From contig CM032805.1 of NCBI GenBank assembly GCA_019155185.1, positions 1,113,501 through 1,177,500 on the forward strand: a stretch of DNA of 64,000 nt, given 5' to 3'. This DNA comes from Beaufortia kweichowensis. Its lineage: Eukaryota; Chordata; Actinopteri; Cypriniformes; Gastromyzontidae. Both the position numbers and the translations under genes were made by a program. Below the pieces are notes generated by a model. That model did no database searches. It was not told the DNA's origin and was given only the letters and a program-made list of their open reading frames with translations. Below are positions 41,921 to 55,600 of this stretch, piece by piece (the first letter of the stretch is position 1; each line of letters begins with the position of its first letter).

Positions 41921-44739
41921 TGGTGTGTGTAGTGTGGTGTGAGTGTGTGGTGTGGTGTGACTTTAGAGTGTGGTGTGTGTGGTGTAGTAGTGTGACTTTA
42001 GAGTGTGGTGTGGTGTGTGTGGTGTGACTTTAGGTGTGGTGTGTGGTGTAGTTTGGTGTGTGGTGACTTGTAAGTGTGACTTTGTGTAGTGTGGTGTGGT
42101 GTGGTGTGACTTTAGAAATAGTGTGAGTGTGTGTGGTGTGACTTTAGAGTGTGGTGTGAGTGTGTAGTGTGACTTTGTGTGGTTTAGTATGGGTATGAGT
42201 GTGGTGTGGTGTGGTGTAGTGTGACTTTAGATTGTAGTGTGGTGTGAGTGTGACTTTAGAGTGTGTGTGTGTGTGGTGTGACTTTAGGTGTGGTGTAGTG
42301 TAGTGTGGTGTGGTGTGACTTTAGATTGTAGTGTAGTGTGTGGTGTGGTGTGACTTTAGAGTGTGTAGTGTGGTGTGGTGTGACTTTAAGAGTGTGGTGT
42401 GGTGTGTGTGTGTGACTTTAGAGTGTAGTGTGTGTGAGTGTGATTGTGGTATGACTTTAGAGGTGTGAGTGTAGTGTGGTGTGAGTGTGGTGTGACTTTA
42501 GAGGTGTGGTGTAGTGTAGTGTGTGAGTGTGACTTTAGAGTGTGGTGTGTAGTGTGACTTTAAGTGTAGTGTGTGGTGTGACTTTAGGTGTGATGTAGTG
42601 TAGTGTGAGTGTGGTGTGGTGTGGTGTGACTTAAGTGTGGTGTGGTGTAGTGTAAGTGTGACTTTAGAGTGTAGTGTGGTGTGACTTGTGACTTTGGTGT
42701 GGTATGGTGTGGTGTGAGTGTGACTTTAGAGTGTGGTGTGGTGTGACTGTAGTGTGTGGTGTGGAGTGTGGTGTAGTGTGGTGTGGTGTGACTTTAAAGT
42801 GTGGTGTGGTGTGGTGTGACTTTAGAGGTGTGGTGTGTAGTGTGGAGTGTGACTTTAGAGTATGGTGTGGTGTATGGTGTGACTTTAAGAATTGTGGTAT
42901 GGTGTAGTGTGAGTGTGTAGTGTGGTGTAGTGACTGTGAGTGTGAGTGTGGTGTGGTAAGTGTGACTTTAGAGTGTGGTGTGTGTGAGTGTGGTGTGACT
43001 TTAGTGTGTGAGTATGGTGTGGTGTAGTGACTTTAATTGAGTGTGAGGTGTGGTGTGGTGTGTAAATTGTGAGTGTAGTGTGGAGTGACTTTAGAGTGTG
43101 GTGTGGTGTGGTGTGACTTTAGGTGTGGTATGAGTGTGGTGTGACTTTAAAAGTGTGAGTGTGGTGTGAGTGTGACTTTGAGTTTAGTGTAGTGTAGTGT
43201 GACTTTAGTGTGGTGAGTGTGGTGTGGTGTGGTGTGACTTTGACTTGTAGTGTGGTGTAGTGTGGTGTGACTTTTAGGTGTAGTGTAGTGTGACTTTAAA
43301 GTGTGGTGTAGTGTGAGTGTGACTTTGATTGTTGTAGAGTGTGTGTGGTGTGAGTGTGACTTTAGAGTGTGGTGTAGTGTGTGACTTTAGAATTGTAGTG
43401 TGAGTGGTGTGAAGTGTGACTTTAGAGTGTGGTGTGTGTAGTGTAGTGTGACTTTAGAGTGTGGTGTGGTGTAGTGTGACTTTTAAAAGTGTAGTGTGAC
43501 TGGTATGGTGAAATTGTGGTGTGACTTTAGAGTGTAGTGTGGTGTGAGTGTGACTTTAGGTGTATGGTGTGGTGTAGTGTGGTGTGACTTTAGGTGTGGT
43601 GTGGTGTGGTGTGACTTTAGAGTTGTAGTGTAGTGTGGTGTGACTTTAGGTGTGTGTGTAGTGTGAGTGTGACTTTAGTGTATTGTGTGGTGTGAGTGTG
43701 AGTGTGAGTGTGGTGTGACTTTGAATTGTGGTGTGACTTGACTTTGGTAGTGTAGTGTGGGTGACTTTAGGGTGTGGTGTGACTTTAGGTGTGGTGTGGT
43801 GTAGTGTGGTGTGACTTTAGAGTGTGGTGTGGTGTGGTGTGACTTTAAATTGGTGTAGTGTAAAGTGTGAAGTGTGACTTTAGAGTGTGGTGTGTGGTGT
43901 AGGTGTGACTTTTAGAGTGTAGTATGGTGTAGTGTGACTGTGACTTTAATTGTAGTGTAGTGTGGTGTGTGTGTGTGGTGTGACTTTAAATTGTGGTATG
44001 GTGTGGTGTGGTGCTTTAACTTTAAAAGTGTGGTGTAGTGTGATTGTGACTTTGACTTTAGTGTGGTGTGGTGTGACTTTAGTGTGTAGTGTAGTGTGTA
44101 GGTATGACTTTAGTGAGTGTAGTGTAGTGTGAGTGTGACTTGTGTAGTGTGGTGTGACTTTGTGTAAGTGTAGTATAGTGTAGTGTGAGTATGGTGTGTG
44201 GTTTGAATTGTGTAGTATGGTGTATGTGTGGTGTGACTTTAAGATTGTGAGTGTGGTGTGAGTATGGTATGACTTGTAGTGTGTGAGTATGTAATTGTGA
44301 CTTGACTTTAAAATTGTAGTATGTGTGGTGTGACTTTATGAGTGTAGTGTAGTGTGGTGTGACTTTGTGAGTGTAGTGCTTGTATGAGTGTAGTGTGAGT
44401 GTTAAAGTGTGACTTGTGGTGTGGTGTGAGTGACTTTGAGTGTGGTATGGTGGTGGTGTGGTGTGACTTTAAGGTGTGAGTGTGGTGTGAGTGTGACTTT
44501 AAATTGTGTGTGGTGTGTGTGTGTGGTGTGACTTTAGAGTGTAGTGTGTGTGTGTAGTGTGACTTTAAAATTGTGGTGTGGTGTGGTGTGGTATGACTTT
44601 AGGTGTGGTGTGGTGTGACTTTAGGTGTGGTGTGTGGTGTGACTTTGTGGTGTGGTGTGTGGTGTGACTGGTGTGACTTGTGGGTGTGTGTGGTGTGGTG
44701 TGACTTTAGGGTGTGGTGTGGTGGTGTGGTGTGACTTTA

Positions 44740-46620
44740 GGTGTGGTGTGGTGTGGTGTGACTTTAGGTGTGGTGTGGTGTGGTGTGACTTTGTGGTGTG
44801 GTGTGACTTTAAGGTGTGGTGTGGTGTGGTGTGACTTTAGGTGTGTGTGTGTGGTGTGTGGTGTGACTTTTAGTGTGGTGTGTGTGGTGTGACTTTAGGT
44901 GTGGTGGTGTGGTGTGACTTTAGTGTGTGTGTGGTGTGACTTTGGGGTGTGGTGTGGTGTGGTGTGGTGTGACTTTAGGTGTGGTGTGGTGTGGTGTGTG
45001 GTGTGACTTTAGGGTGTGGTGTGGTGTGGTGTGACTTTAGGTGTGGTGTGGTGTGGTGTAGGGTGTGGTTGACTTGTGGTGTGGTGTGTGTGGTGTGACT
45101 TTAGGTGTGGTGTGGTGTGGTGTGACTTTGAGGTGTGGTGTGGTGTGGTGTGGTGTGACTTTAGGTGTGTGGTGTAGGGTGTGTGGTGTGACTTTAGGTG
45201 TGGTGTGGTGTGGGTGTGACTTTGGTGTGGTGTGGTGTGGTGTGGTGTGACTTTAGGTGTGGTGTGGTGTGGTGTGGTGTGACTTTAGGTGTGGTGTGGT
45301 GTGGTGTGGTGTGGTTTAGGTGTGGTGTGGTGTGGTGTGGTGTGACTTTAGGTGTGGTGTGGTGTGGTGTGTGGTGTAGGTTTGGTGTGTAGTGTGGTGT
45401 GGTGTGACTTTAGGTGTGGTGTGGTGTGGTGTGACTTTAGGTGTGGTGTGGTGTGGTGTGACTTTTAGGTGTAGTGTGGTGTGTGTGGTGTGGTGTGACT
45501 TTAGGTGTGGTGTGAGTGTGGTGTGGTGTGACTTTAGGTGTGAGTGTGGTGTGGTGTGACTTTAGGTGTGGTGTGGTGTGGTGTGACTTTAGAGTGTAGT
45601 GGTGTGGTGTGGTGTGGTGTGAGGTGTGGTGTGGTGTGGTGTGGTGTGGTGTGTGGTGTATGTGAGGTGTGAGTGTGGTGTGTGGTGTGGTGTGACTTTA
45701 GGTGTGGTGTGGTGTAGAGTGTGGTGTGGTGTGAGTGTGGTGTGGTGAGTGTGGTGTGGTGTGACTTTAGGTGTGGTGTGGTGTGGTGTGACTTTAGAGT
45801 GTGGTGTGTGGTGTGTGGTGTGTGTGGTGTGACTTTAGAGTGTAATTGTGGTGTGGTGTGGTGTGGTGTGACTTTAGGTGTGGTGTGTGTGGTGTGGTGT
45901 GGTGTGACTTTAGTGGTGTGGTGTGGTGTGGTGTGACTTTAGGTGTGGTGTGTGTGTGGTGTGACTTTAGGTGTGTGTGGTGTGTGGTGTGACTTTAGGT
46001 GTGGTGTGGTGTGGTGTGGTGTGACTTTAGGTGTGGTGTGGTGTGTGGTGTGACTTTAGGAGTGTGGTGTGGTGTGGTGTGGTGTGTGGTGTGGTGTGAC
46101 TTTAGGTGTGTGGTGTGGTGGTGTGACTTTAGAGTGTGGTGTGGTGTGTGGTGTGGTGTGTGTGGTGTGACTTTAGAGTGTAGTGTGTGTGTGGTGTGAG
46201 TGTGACTTTAGGTGAGTGTGGTGTGGTGTGGTGTGGTGTGACTTTAGAGTGTGGTGTGGTGTGGTGTGGTGTGTGTGTGTGTAGTGTGGTGTGACTTTAG
46301 AGTGTGAGTGTGGTGTGGTGTGACTTTAGAGTGTGGTGTGGTGTGGTGTGGTGGTGTGACTTTAGGTGTAGTGTGGTGTGGTGTGACTTTAGTGTGTGGT
46401 GGTGTGACTGTAGAGTGTGGTGTGTGTGGTGTGACTTTAGAGTGTAGAGTGTGGTGTGGTGTGGTGTGAGTTTAGTGTGTGAGTGTGGTGTGTGTGGTGT
46501 GGTGTGACTTTAGGTGTGGTGTGGTGTGGTGTGACTTTAGGTGTGGTGTGGTGTGGTGTGACTTTAGAGTGTGGTGTGGTGTGGTGTGACTTTAGGTGTG
46601 TGGTGTGGTGTGGTGTGACT
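44740..46620 (+). repeat. clean block of the satellite
   Basis: Predominantly TTTAGGTGTGG units, grading after about 46100 into units with the TTTAGAGTG junction before the degenerate stretch at about 46800-48300. Edges are approximate. Confidence 0.55.
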
Positions 46621-49600
46621 TTAATGTGTGTGTGTGTGGTGTGACTTTAGAGTGTAGTGGTGTGGTGTGACTTTAGGTGTGAGTGTGTGTGGTGTGTGGT
46701 GTGACTTTAGTGTGTGTGTGGTGTGGTGTGACTTTAGAGTGTGGTGTGGTGTGGTGTGACTTTAGGTGTGTAAGTGTGGTGTGTGGTGTGACTTTAGAGT
46801 GTGGTGTGGTGTGGTGTAGTGTGACTTTGAACTGTAGTGTGGTGTAGTGTGTGTGGAGTGTGACTTTAGAAGTGTGAGTGTAGTGGTGTGGTGTGACTTT
46901 AGTGGTGTGACTTGTGACTTTAAGTGTAGTGTGAGTGTGGTGTGAGTGTGACTTTAGAAGTGTGGTGTGGTGTGAGTGTAGAGTGAGTGAGTGTGAGGTG
47001 TGGTGTGGTGTGAGTGTGACTTTAGAGTGTATGGTGTGAGTGTGACTTTAAAGTGTAGTGTGTGTGTGGTGTGGTGTGACTTTAAGAGTGTGTGTGTGTG
47101 GTGTGACTTTAGGTGTGGTGAGGTGTAGTGTGAGTGTGACTTTAGAGTGTGGTGTGGTGTAAGTGTGACTTTAAATTGTAGTGTGGTGTGAGTGTGACTT
47201 TAGAGTGTGGTGTGAGTGTGGTGTGACTTTAGTAGTGTGGTGTGGTGTGACTTGACTGTGTGTAGTGGTGTGGTGTGAGTGTGACTTTAGAGTGTGGTGT
47301 GGTGTGGTGTGACTTTAGGTGTAGTGTGTGTAGTGGTGTAGTGTGTAGAGTGACTGTGAGTGTGAGTGTGACTTTAAGGTGTGGTGTAAGTGTGGTGTGA
47401 GGTTTGTGTGTGTGACTGTGGTGTGGTGTGGTGTGACTTGGTAGAATTTATGACTGTGAGTGTGGTATGGTGTGGTGTGACTTTAAAAGTGTGAGTGTAG
47501 TGTGAAAGTGTGACTTTATGTGTATGAGTGTGTGAGTGTGGTGTGACTTGTAGTGTATGGTGTGGTGTGGTGTGACTTTAAGTGTGTGTGGTGTGGTGTG
47601 AGGTTTAAGTGTAGTGTGTATGACTTTGTGTATGGTGTGAGTGTATGGTGTAGTGTGGTGTGGTGTGACTTTAGAGTGTAGTGAGTGTAGTGTGTGGTGT
47701 GACTTTAGAGTGTGGTGTGGTGTGGTGTGACTTTAAGTGTTGTGTATTGTGAGTGTGTAATGGTGACTTTAGAGTGTAGTGTAGTGTAGTGTGACTTTAG
47801 AGTGTGGTGTAAGTGGTAGTGTGACTTTAGTGTGGTGTAAGTGTGGTGTGAGTGTGACTTTAAATTGTGTATGAGTGTGGTGTAGTATGAGTGACTTTAG
47901 AGTGTGGTGTGGTATGGTGTGACTTTAGAGTGTGAGTATGGTGTAGTGACTGTTAGAGTGTAGTGTGACTTTAAATTGTGAGTGTGAGTGTGAGGTGTGT
48001 AAGTGTGACTAGTGTGGTGTAAATTGTAGTGTAGTGTGAGTGTGACTTTAAATTGTATGAAGTGTGTGTGGTGTGACTTTAGAGTGTGAAGTGTTTGTGA
48101 GTGTGAGTGTAGTGTGACTGTTAAAGTGTGACTGTGAGTGTGAGTGTAGTGTGGTGTGACTTTAGAGTGTAGTGTAGTGTGGTGTGGTGTGACTTTAAGT
48201 GTAATGTGTGTGACTTTGGTGTGACTTTAGTGTGACTTTATGGTGTGGTGTGACTTTAGAGTGTAAGTGTGTGTGGTGTGACTTTAGAATTGTGAGTGTG
48301 GTGTGGTGTGTGGTGTGACTTTTTAGTGTAGTGTGGTGTGGTGTAGGTGTGACTTTAAGAGTGTGGGTGTGGTGTGGTGTGACTTTAGAGTGTGGTGTGG
48401 TGTGGTGTGGTGTGACTTTAGGTGTGGTATGTGTGTAGTGTAGGTGTGGTGTGGTGTGGTGTGACTTTAGGGTGTGGTGTGGTGTGGTGTGGTGTGACTT
48501 TAAGGTGTGGTGTGGTGTGGTGTGACTTTGGTGTGTGTGGTGTGGTGTGGTGTGTGTAGTGGTGTGGTGTGACTTTTGTGTGGTTTGGTGTGGTGTGGTG
48601 TGACTTTAGGTGTGACTTTAGTGTGGTGCTGTAGTGTGACTTTAGTGTGTGTGTGTGGTGTGACTTTAGTGTGGTGTGGTGTGGTGTGGTGTGTGTGGTG
48701 TAGTGTGTGTGGTGTGGTGTGACTTTGGTGTGTGTGGTATGGTGTGAGTGTGACTTTGGGTGTGGTGTGGTGTGGTTTAGGTGTGTGTTTAAAAGTGTAG
48801 TGTGGTGTGTGTGAACTTGGTGTGGTGTTGTGGTGTGGTGTGTGTATGGTGTGACTTTAGGTGTGGTGTGTAGTGTAGTGGTGTGACTTTTTGTGGTGTG
48901 GTGTGGTGTGACTTGACTTTAGTGTAGTGTGTGGTGTGACTTTAGGTGTGGTGTGGTTGTGGTGTGGTGTGACTTTGGTGTGGTGTGTGTAGTGTGTGAC
49001 TTTGTGGTGTGGTGTGTGTGGTGTGGTGTGACTTTAGGTGTGGTGTGGTGTGGTGTGACTTTAAAGAGTGTGGTGTGGTGTGGTGTGACTTTGTGTGTGG
49101 TGTGTGTGTGAGTGTGACTTTAGGGTGTGGTGTGGTGTGGTAGGTGTGGTGTGGTGTGGTGGTGTGTAGTGTGGTGTGGTGTAGTGTGGTGTGGTGTGAC
49201 TTGTGGTGTGAGTGTGGTGTGGTGTGGTGTGACTTTAGAGTGTGGTGTGTGTGTGGACTGGTGTGGTGTGGTGTGTGTGTGAGTGTAGTGTGTGGTGCTT
49301 TAGGTTAGGTGTGGTGTGGTGTGACTTTAGGGTGTGTGTGTGGTGTGTGTTTAGTGGTGTGGTGTGACTTTAGGTGTGGTGTGGTGTGGTGTGACTTTGA
49401 GTGTTGTGGTGTGGGTGTGACTTTAGTGTGGTGTGGTGTGGTGTGACTTTAGAGTGTGAGTGTGGTGTGTGGTGTGACTTTAAATTGTAGTGTGGTGTGG
49501 TGTGGTGTACTTTAGGTGTAGTGTGGTGTGGTGTGACTGTGAGAGTGTGGTGTGGTGTGGTAGGTGTGGTGTAGTGTGGTGTGACTTTAGGTGTGGTGTA

Positions 49601-52600
49601 GTGTGTGTGACTTTAGGGTGTAGTGTGGTGTGACTTTAGAGTGTGGTGTGGTGTGACTTTTAGTGTGGTGTGGTGTGGTGTGGTGTGACTTTAGGTGTGG
49701 TGTGTATGGTGTGGTGTGACTTTGTGGTGTGGTGTGGTGTGGTGTGACTTGAGGTGTAGTGTGGTGTGGTGTGGTGTGACTTTAGTGTGTGTGACTTTGT
49801 GGTGTGGTGTGGTGTGACTTTAAAATTGGTGTGGTGTGGTGTGGTGTGGTGTGGTGTGACTTTAGGTGTGGTGTGGTGGTGTGGTGTGACTTTAGGTGTG
49901 GTGTGGTGTGACTTTAGGTGTGGTGTGTGGTGTGACTTTAGGTGTGGTGTGGTGTGGTGTGGTGTGACTTTAGGTGTGGTGTGTGTGTGTGTGTGACTTT
50001 AGGTGTGGTGTGTGTGGTGTGGTGTGACTTTAGGTGTGGTGTGGTGTGGTGTGACTTTAGGTGTGAGTGTGGTGTGGTGTGGTGTGAGTTTAGGTGTGGT
50101 GTGGTTTAGGTGTGGTGTAGTGTGAAGGTGTGACTTTGTGATTGTAGTGTGTGGTGTGGTGTGACTTTGGGTGTGGTGTAGGTGTGTGTGATTTTAGGTG
50201 TGGTGTGGTGTGGTGTGGTGTGACTTTGGTGTGGTGTGGTGTGGTGTGGTGTGACTTTAGGTGTGGTGTGGTGTGGTGTGACTTTAGGTGTGTGTGGTGT
50301 GGTGTGACTTTAGTGGTGTGGTGTGGTGTGGTGTGACTTTAGTGTGGTGTGGTGTGGTGTGGTGTGGTGTGACTTTAGAGTGTGGTGTGAGTGTGTGTAG
50401 TGTGGTGTGACTTGTGGTGTGGTGTGGTGTGGTGTGACTTTAGAGTGTGGTGTGGTGTGGTGTGGTGTGACTTTAGAGTGTGGTGTGGTGTGGTGTGGTG
50501 TGGTGTGACTTTAAAGGTGTGTGGTGTGTGGTGTGACTTTGTAGTGTGGTGTGGTGTGGTGTGGTGTGGTGTGACTTTAGAGTGTGGTGTGACTTTAAGA
50601 GTGTGGTGTGGTGTGGTGTGACTTGTGACTTTAGAGTGTAGTGTGGTGTGGTGTGGTGTGACTTTAGAGTGTGGTGTGGTGGTGTGGTGTGACTTTAGGT
50701 GTGGTGTGGTGTGTGTGGTGTGACTTTAGAGTGAGTGTAGTGTGGTGTGGTGTGACTTTAGAGTGTGGTGTGAGTGTAGTGTGAGTGTGACTTTTGAGTG
50801 TGGTGTGGTGTGGTGTGGTGTGACTTTAGAGTGTGTGGTGTGGTATGGTGTGGTGTGACTTTAGAATTGTATGTGTATGGTGTGGTGTGACTGTAGGTGT
50901 GGTGTGGTGTGTAGTGTGGTGTGACTTTTAAAGTGTGTGTGGTGTGGTGTGACTTTAAGAGTGTGGTGTGGTGTGGTGTGACTTTAAGTGTGGTGTAGTG
51001 TAGTGTAAGTGTGACTTTAGAATTGTGGTGTGGTGTGTGTGGTGTGACTGTGGTGTGGTGTGGTGTGACTTTAAAGTGTAGTGTAGTGTGTGGTGTGACT
51101 TTGGTGTAGTGTGGTGTGTATGGTGTGACTTTAGTGTAGTGTAGTGTGGTGTGACTTTAGTGTGACTTTAAAATTGTGGTGTGGTGTGGTGTGACTTTAG
51201 GTGTGGTGTGGTGTGGTGTGTGGTGTGACTTTAGAAGTGTGGTGTGGTGTAAAGTGTGACTTTAGGTGTGAGTGTGACTTTAAAATTGTAGTGTGTAAGT
51301 GTGGTGTGACTTTAGGTGTGGTGTGGTGTGGTGTGACTTTAGAGTGTGGTGTAGTGTGGTGTGTGGTGTGACTTTAGAGTGTGGTGTGGTGTGGTGTGAC
51401 TTTAGTGTGTAGTGTAGTGTAGTGTGGTGTGGTGTGACTTTGTGGTGTGGTGTGGTGTGACTTTAGAGTGTGGTGTAAGGTGTGGTGTGACTTTAGAGTG
51501 TGGTGTGGTGTGGTGTGACTTTAAATTGTAGTGTGGTGTAAAAGTGTAGTGTGGTGTGAGTGTGGTGTAAGTGTGGTGTAAGTGTGAGTAGAGTGTAGTG
51601 TGGTGTGGTGTGACTTTAAATTGTAGTGTGGTGTAAAGTGTGACTTTAGAGTGTGGTGTGGTGTGACTTTAGAGTGTATGAGTGTGGTAGTGTGACTTTA
51701 AGGTGTGGTGTAGTGTAGTGTGACTTTGAGTTGTGGTGTGGTGTGGTGTGTGGTGCTGTGACTTTAGAGTGTAGTGTAGTGTGAGTGTAGTGTGACTTTA
51801 GAGTGTGGTGTGACTTTAGGTGTGGTGTGTGTGTGACTTTAGTGTGTGGTGTGGGTGTGGTGTGACTTTAGAGTGTGTGGTGTGGTGTGACTTTAGGTTG
51901 ACTAGTGTGTGTGAGTGTGACTTTAGAGTGTGTGTGAGTGTGTGGTGTGACTGTAGTGTGGTGTGAGTGTGTGGTGACTTTAGAGTGTGGTGTGGTGTGA
52001 CTTTAAGTGTGGTGTGACTTTAAGGTGTGGTGTGTGAGTGTGACTTTGGTGTGTAGTGTGGTGTGACTTTAGAGTGTGAGGTGTGGTGTGACTTTAGGTG
52101 AGTGTGGTGTGGTGTGGTGTGACTTTAGGTGTGTGTAGTGTGGTGTGACTTTAAGTGTGGTGTGGTGTGGTGTGACTTTAGAGTGTGGTGTGGTGTGGTG
52201 TGGTGTGGTGTGGTGTGACTTTAGAGTGTGGTGTGGTGTGGTGTGACTTTAGGTGTGGTGTGTAGTGTGGTGTGGTGTGACTTTAGGTGTGGTGAGTGTG
52301 ACTTTGTGGTGTGACTTTAGTGTGGTATGTGTGGTGTGGTGTGACTTTAGAGTGTGGTGTGGTGTGGTGTGTGTGTGACTTTAGAAATTGTAGTGTGGTG
52401 TGAGTGTGACTTGACTTGTGGTGTGTGTGGTGTGACTTTAGGTGTGAGTGTGGTGTGTGTGTGGTGTGACTTTAACTGTGGTGTGGTGTGGTGTGTAGGT
52501 GTGACTTTAAAGTGTGGTGTGGTGTGACTTTGTGTGAGTATGTGTGACTTTAGAGTGTGGTGTGGTGTGGTGTGACTTGTGACTTGTAGGTGTGGTGTGG

Positions 52601-55600
52601 TGTGACTTTAGAATTGTGGTGTGGTGTAGTGTGACTTTAGAGTGTAGTGTGGTGGTGGTGTGGTGTGACTTTAGGTGTGGTGTTAGTATGGTGTGGTGTG
52701 AGTGTGGTGTGGTGTGACTTTAGAGTGTGGTGTAGTGTGGTGTGAGTGTGACTTGTGAATTGTAGTGACTTTGGTGTAGTGTGGTGTGTGGTGTGACTTT
52801 AGGTGTGAGTGTGGTGTGGTGTGGTGTGACTTTAAGTGTGGTGTGGTGTGGTGTGACTTTAGGTGTGGTGACTTTAGTGGTGTGACTTTAGAGTGTGGTG
52901 TGAGTGTGTGTGGTGTGACTTTAGAGTGTAGTGTGGTATGAGTGTGAGTTTAGGTGTGTGGTGTGGTGTGGTGTGACTTTAGAGTGTAGTGTGTGTGGTG
53001 TGACTTTAGGTGTGGTGTGGTGTGGTGTGGTGTGGTGTGACTTTAGAATGGTGTGGTGTGGTGTGGTGTGACTTTAGGTGTGGTGTAGTGTGTGTAGTGT
53101 GTGACTTTAAGTGTGGTGTGTGTGGTGTGACTTTAGAGTGTGGTGTGAGTGTAGGTGTGGTGTGAGTGTGGTGTGGTGTGGTGTGACTTTACTTGTGGTG
53201 TGGTGTGGTGTGGTGTGACTTTAAGTGTGGTGTGGTGTGGTGTGACTTTAGGTGTGGTGTGGTGTGTGTGGTGTGACTTTAGAGTGTGTGTGGTGTGGTG
53301 TGGTGTGACTTTAGAGTGTGGTGTGGTATGGTGTGGTGTGGTGTGACTTTAGAGTGTGGTATGGTGTAGTGTGGTGTGACTTTAGGTGTGGTGTGACTTT
53401 GGTGTGGTGTATGGTGTGGTGTGACTTTAGAGTGTGGTGTGGTGTGTAGGTGTGACTTTAGGTGTGGTGTGGTGTGGTGTGACTGTGAGAATGGTGTGGT
53501 GTGACTTTTAGTGTGGTGTGGGTGGTGTGACTTTAGAGTGTGGTGTGAGTGTGAGTGTGAGGTGTAGAGTGTGGGTGTGACTTTAGGTGAGTGTGGTGTG
53601 GTGTGGTGTGACTTTAGGGTGTGTGTATGGTGTAGTGTGGGTGTGACTTTAGGTGTGGTGTGTGGTGTGACTTTAGGTGTGGTGTGACTTTAGGTGTGGT
53701 GTGGTGTGGTGTAATGGTGTGACTTTAGAGTGTGGTGTGGTGTGGTGTGGTGTGACTTTAGAGTGTGGTGTGGTGTGGTGTGGTGTGACTTTAGAGTGTG
53801 GTGTAGTGTGGTGTGGTGTGGTGTATGACTTTAGAGTGTATGGTGTGGTGTGTAGTGTGGTGTGGTTTAGAGTGTGGTGTGGTGTGGTGTGGTGTGACTT
53901 TAGGTTGTGGTGTGGTGTGGTGTGACTTTAGGTTGTGTGGTGTGGTGTGTAGGTGTGACTTTAGAGTGTGGTGTAGTGTGGTGTGGTGTGACTTTAGAGT
54001 GTGGTGTGGTGTGGTGTGACTTTAGGTGTGGTGTGGTGTGGTGTAAGGTGTGACTTTAGGTGTGGTGTAGTGTGGTGTGGTGTGACTTTAAATTGTAGTG
54101 TGGTGTGGTGTGACTTTTAGAGTGTATTGTAAAGTGTAAGTGTGGTGTGGTGTGGTGTGAGTGTGACTTTAGTGTGGTAGTGTGACTTGTAGAGTGTGAC
54201 TGTAGAGTAGTGTAGGTGTGACTTTGAGTGTGGTGTGAGTGTGAAATGACTTTAGAGTGTGACTGTAGAGTGTGTGGTGTGGTGTGTGACTTTAGAGTGT
54301 AGTGTGGTGTGTGTGTGGTGTGACTTTGTGTGAGTGTGGTGTGGTGTGACTTTAGAGTGTAAAAGTGTGGTGTGGTGTGGTGTGACTTTGTAGTGTGGTG
54401 TGTGTGTGACTTTAGGTGTGGTGTGGTGTGACTTTAGTGTGGTGTGGTGTGTGTGACTTTAGTGTGTATGAGTGTGGTGTGACTTTAAAGTGTGTTTAGT
54501 GGTGTAGTGTGGTGTGGTATGCTGACTTTAAAGTGTGGTATGGTGTGGTTAAGTGTGACTTTTAGGTGAGTGTGGTGTGGTGTGACTTTAAGTGTGGTGT
54601 GGTGTGGTGTATGACTGTAGAGTGTGTGGTATGGTGAAACTGTGGTAGTGTGTGGTGTGACTTTAGAGTGTGGTGTGGTGTGAGTGTGACTTTAAGTGTA
54701 GTGTAGTGTGGTGTGACTTTAGTGTGGTGTAGTGTGGTGTGGTGTGACTTTAAGGTGTGTGTGGTGTGGTGTGAGTGTGACTTTAGGTGTGGTGTGGTGT
54801 GAGTGTGACTTTAAAGTGTGTGTGGTGTGTGTGGTGTGGTGTGAGTGTGACTTTAGGTGTGGTATGGTGACTTTAGGTGTGGTGTGGTGTGGTGTGACTT
54901 TAAAGTGTGGTGTGTGTGACTTTGTAGTGTGGTGTAGTGTAAAATTGTGACTTTAGTAGTGTGGTGTGGTGTGTAGTGTGTGTGGTGTGACTTTAAAGTG
55001 TGGTGTGGTGTAGTGTGACTTTAGGTGAGTGTGTGGTGTGGTGTGGTGTGGTGTGACTTTAAGTGTGTGTGGTGTAGTGGTGTGACTTTGTGGTGTGTGT
55101 AGTGTGGTTTAGGTGTAGTGTGACTTTGTGTGGTGTGGTGTGGTGACTAGTGTGACTTTAAGGTGTGGTGTGGTGTGAGGTGTGGTGTGACTTTAGGTGT
55201 AGTGTGTGTGGTGTGGTGTGACTTTAGAGTGTGGTGTGGTGTGGTGTAGTGTGACTTTAGGTGTGGTGTGGTGTAGTGTGACTTTACTTTAGGTGTGTGG
55301 TGTGACTTTTTGAGTGTGGTGTGGTGTGGTGTGTGGTGTGACTTTAGTGTGTAGTGTAGTGTGTGTGGTGTGACTTTAGAGTGTGGTGTGGTGTGGTGTG
55401 GTGTGACTTTAGTGTGTAGTGTAGTGTGTGGTGTGACTTTAGAATGTGTGGTGTGTAGTGTGGTGTGGTGTGACTTTAGGGTTGTAGTGTGTGTGGTGTG
55501 ACTTTAGAGTGTGGTGTGGTGTGGTGTGGTGTGACTTTAGTGTGTGGTGTGGTGTGGTGTGACTTTAGGTGTGGTGTGACTTTAGAGTGTAGGTGTGGTG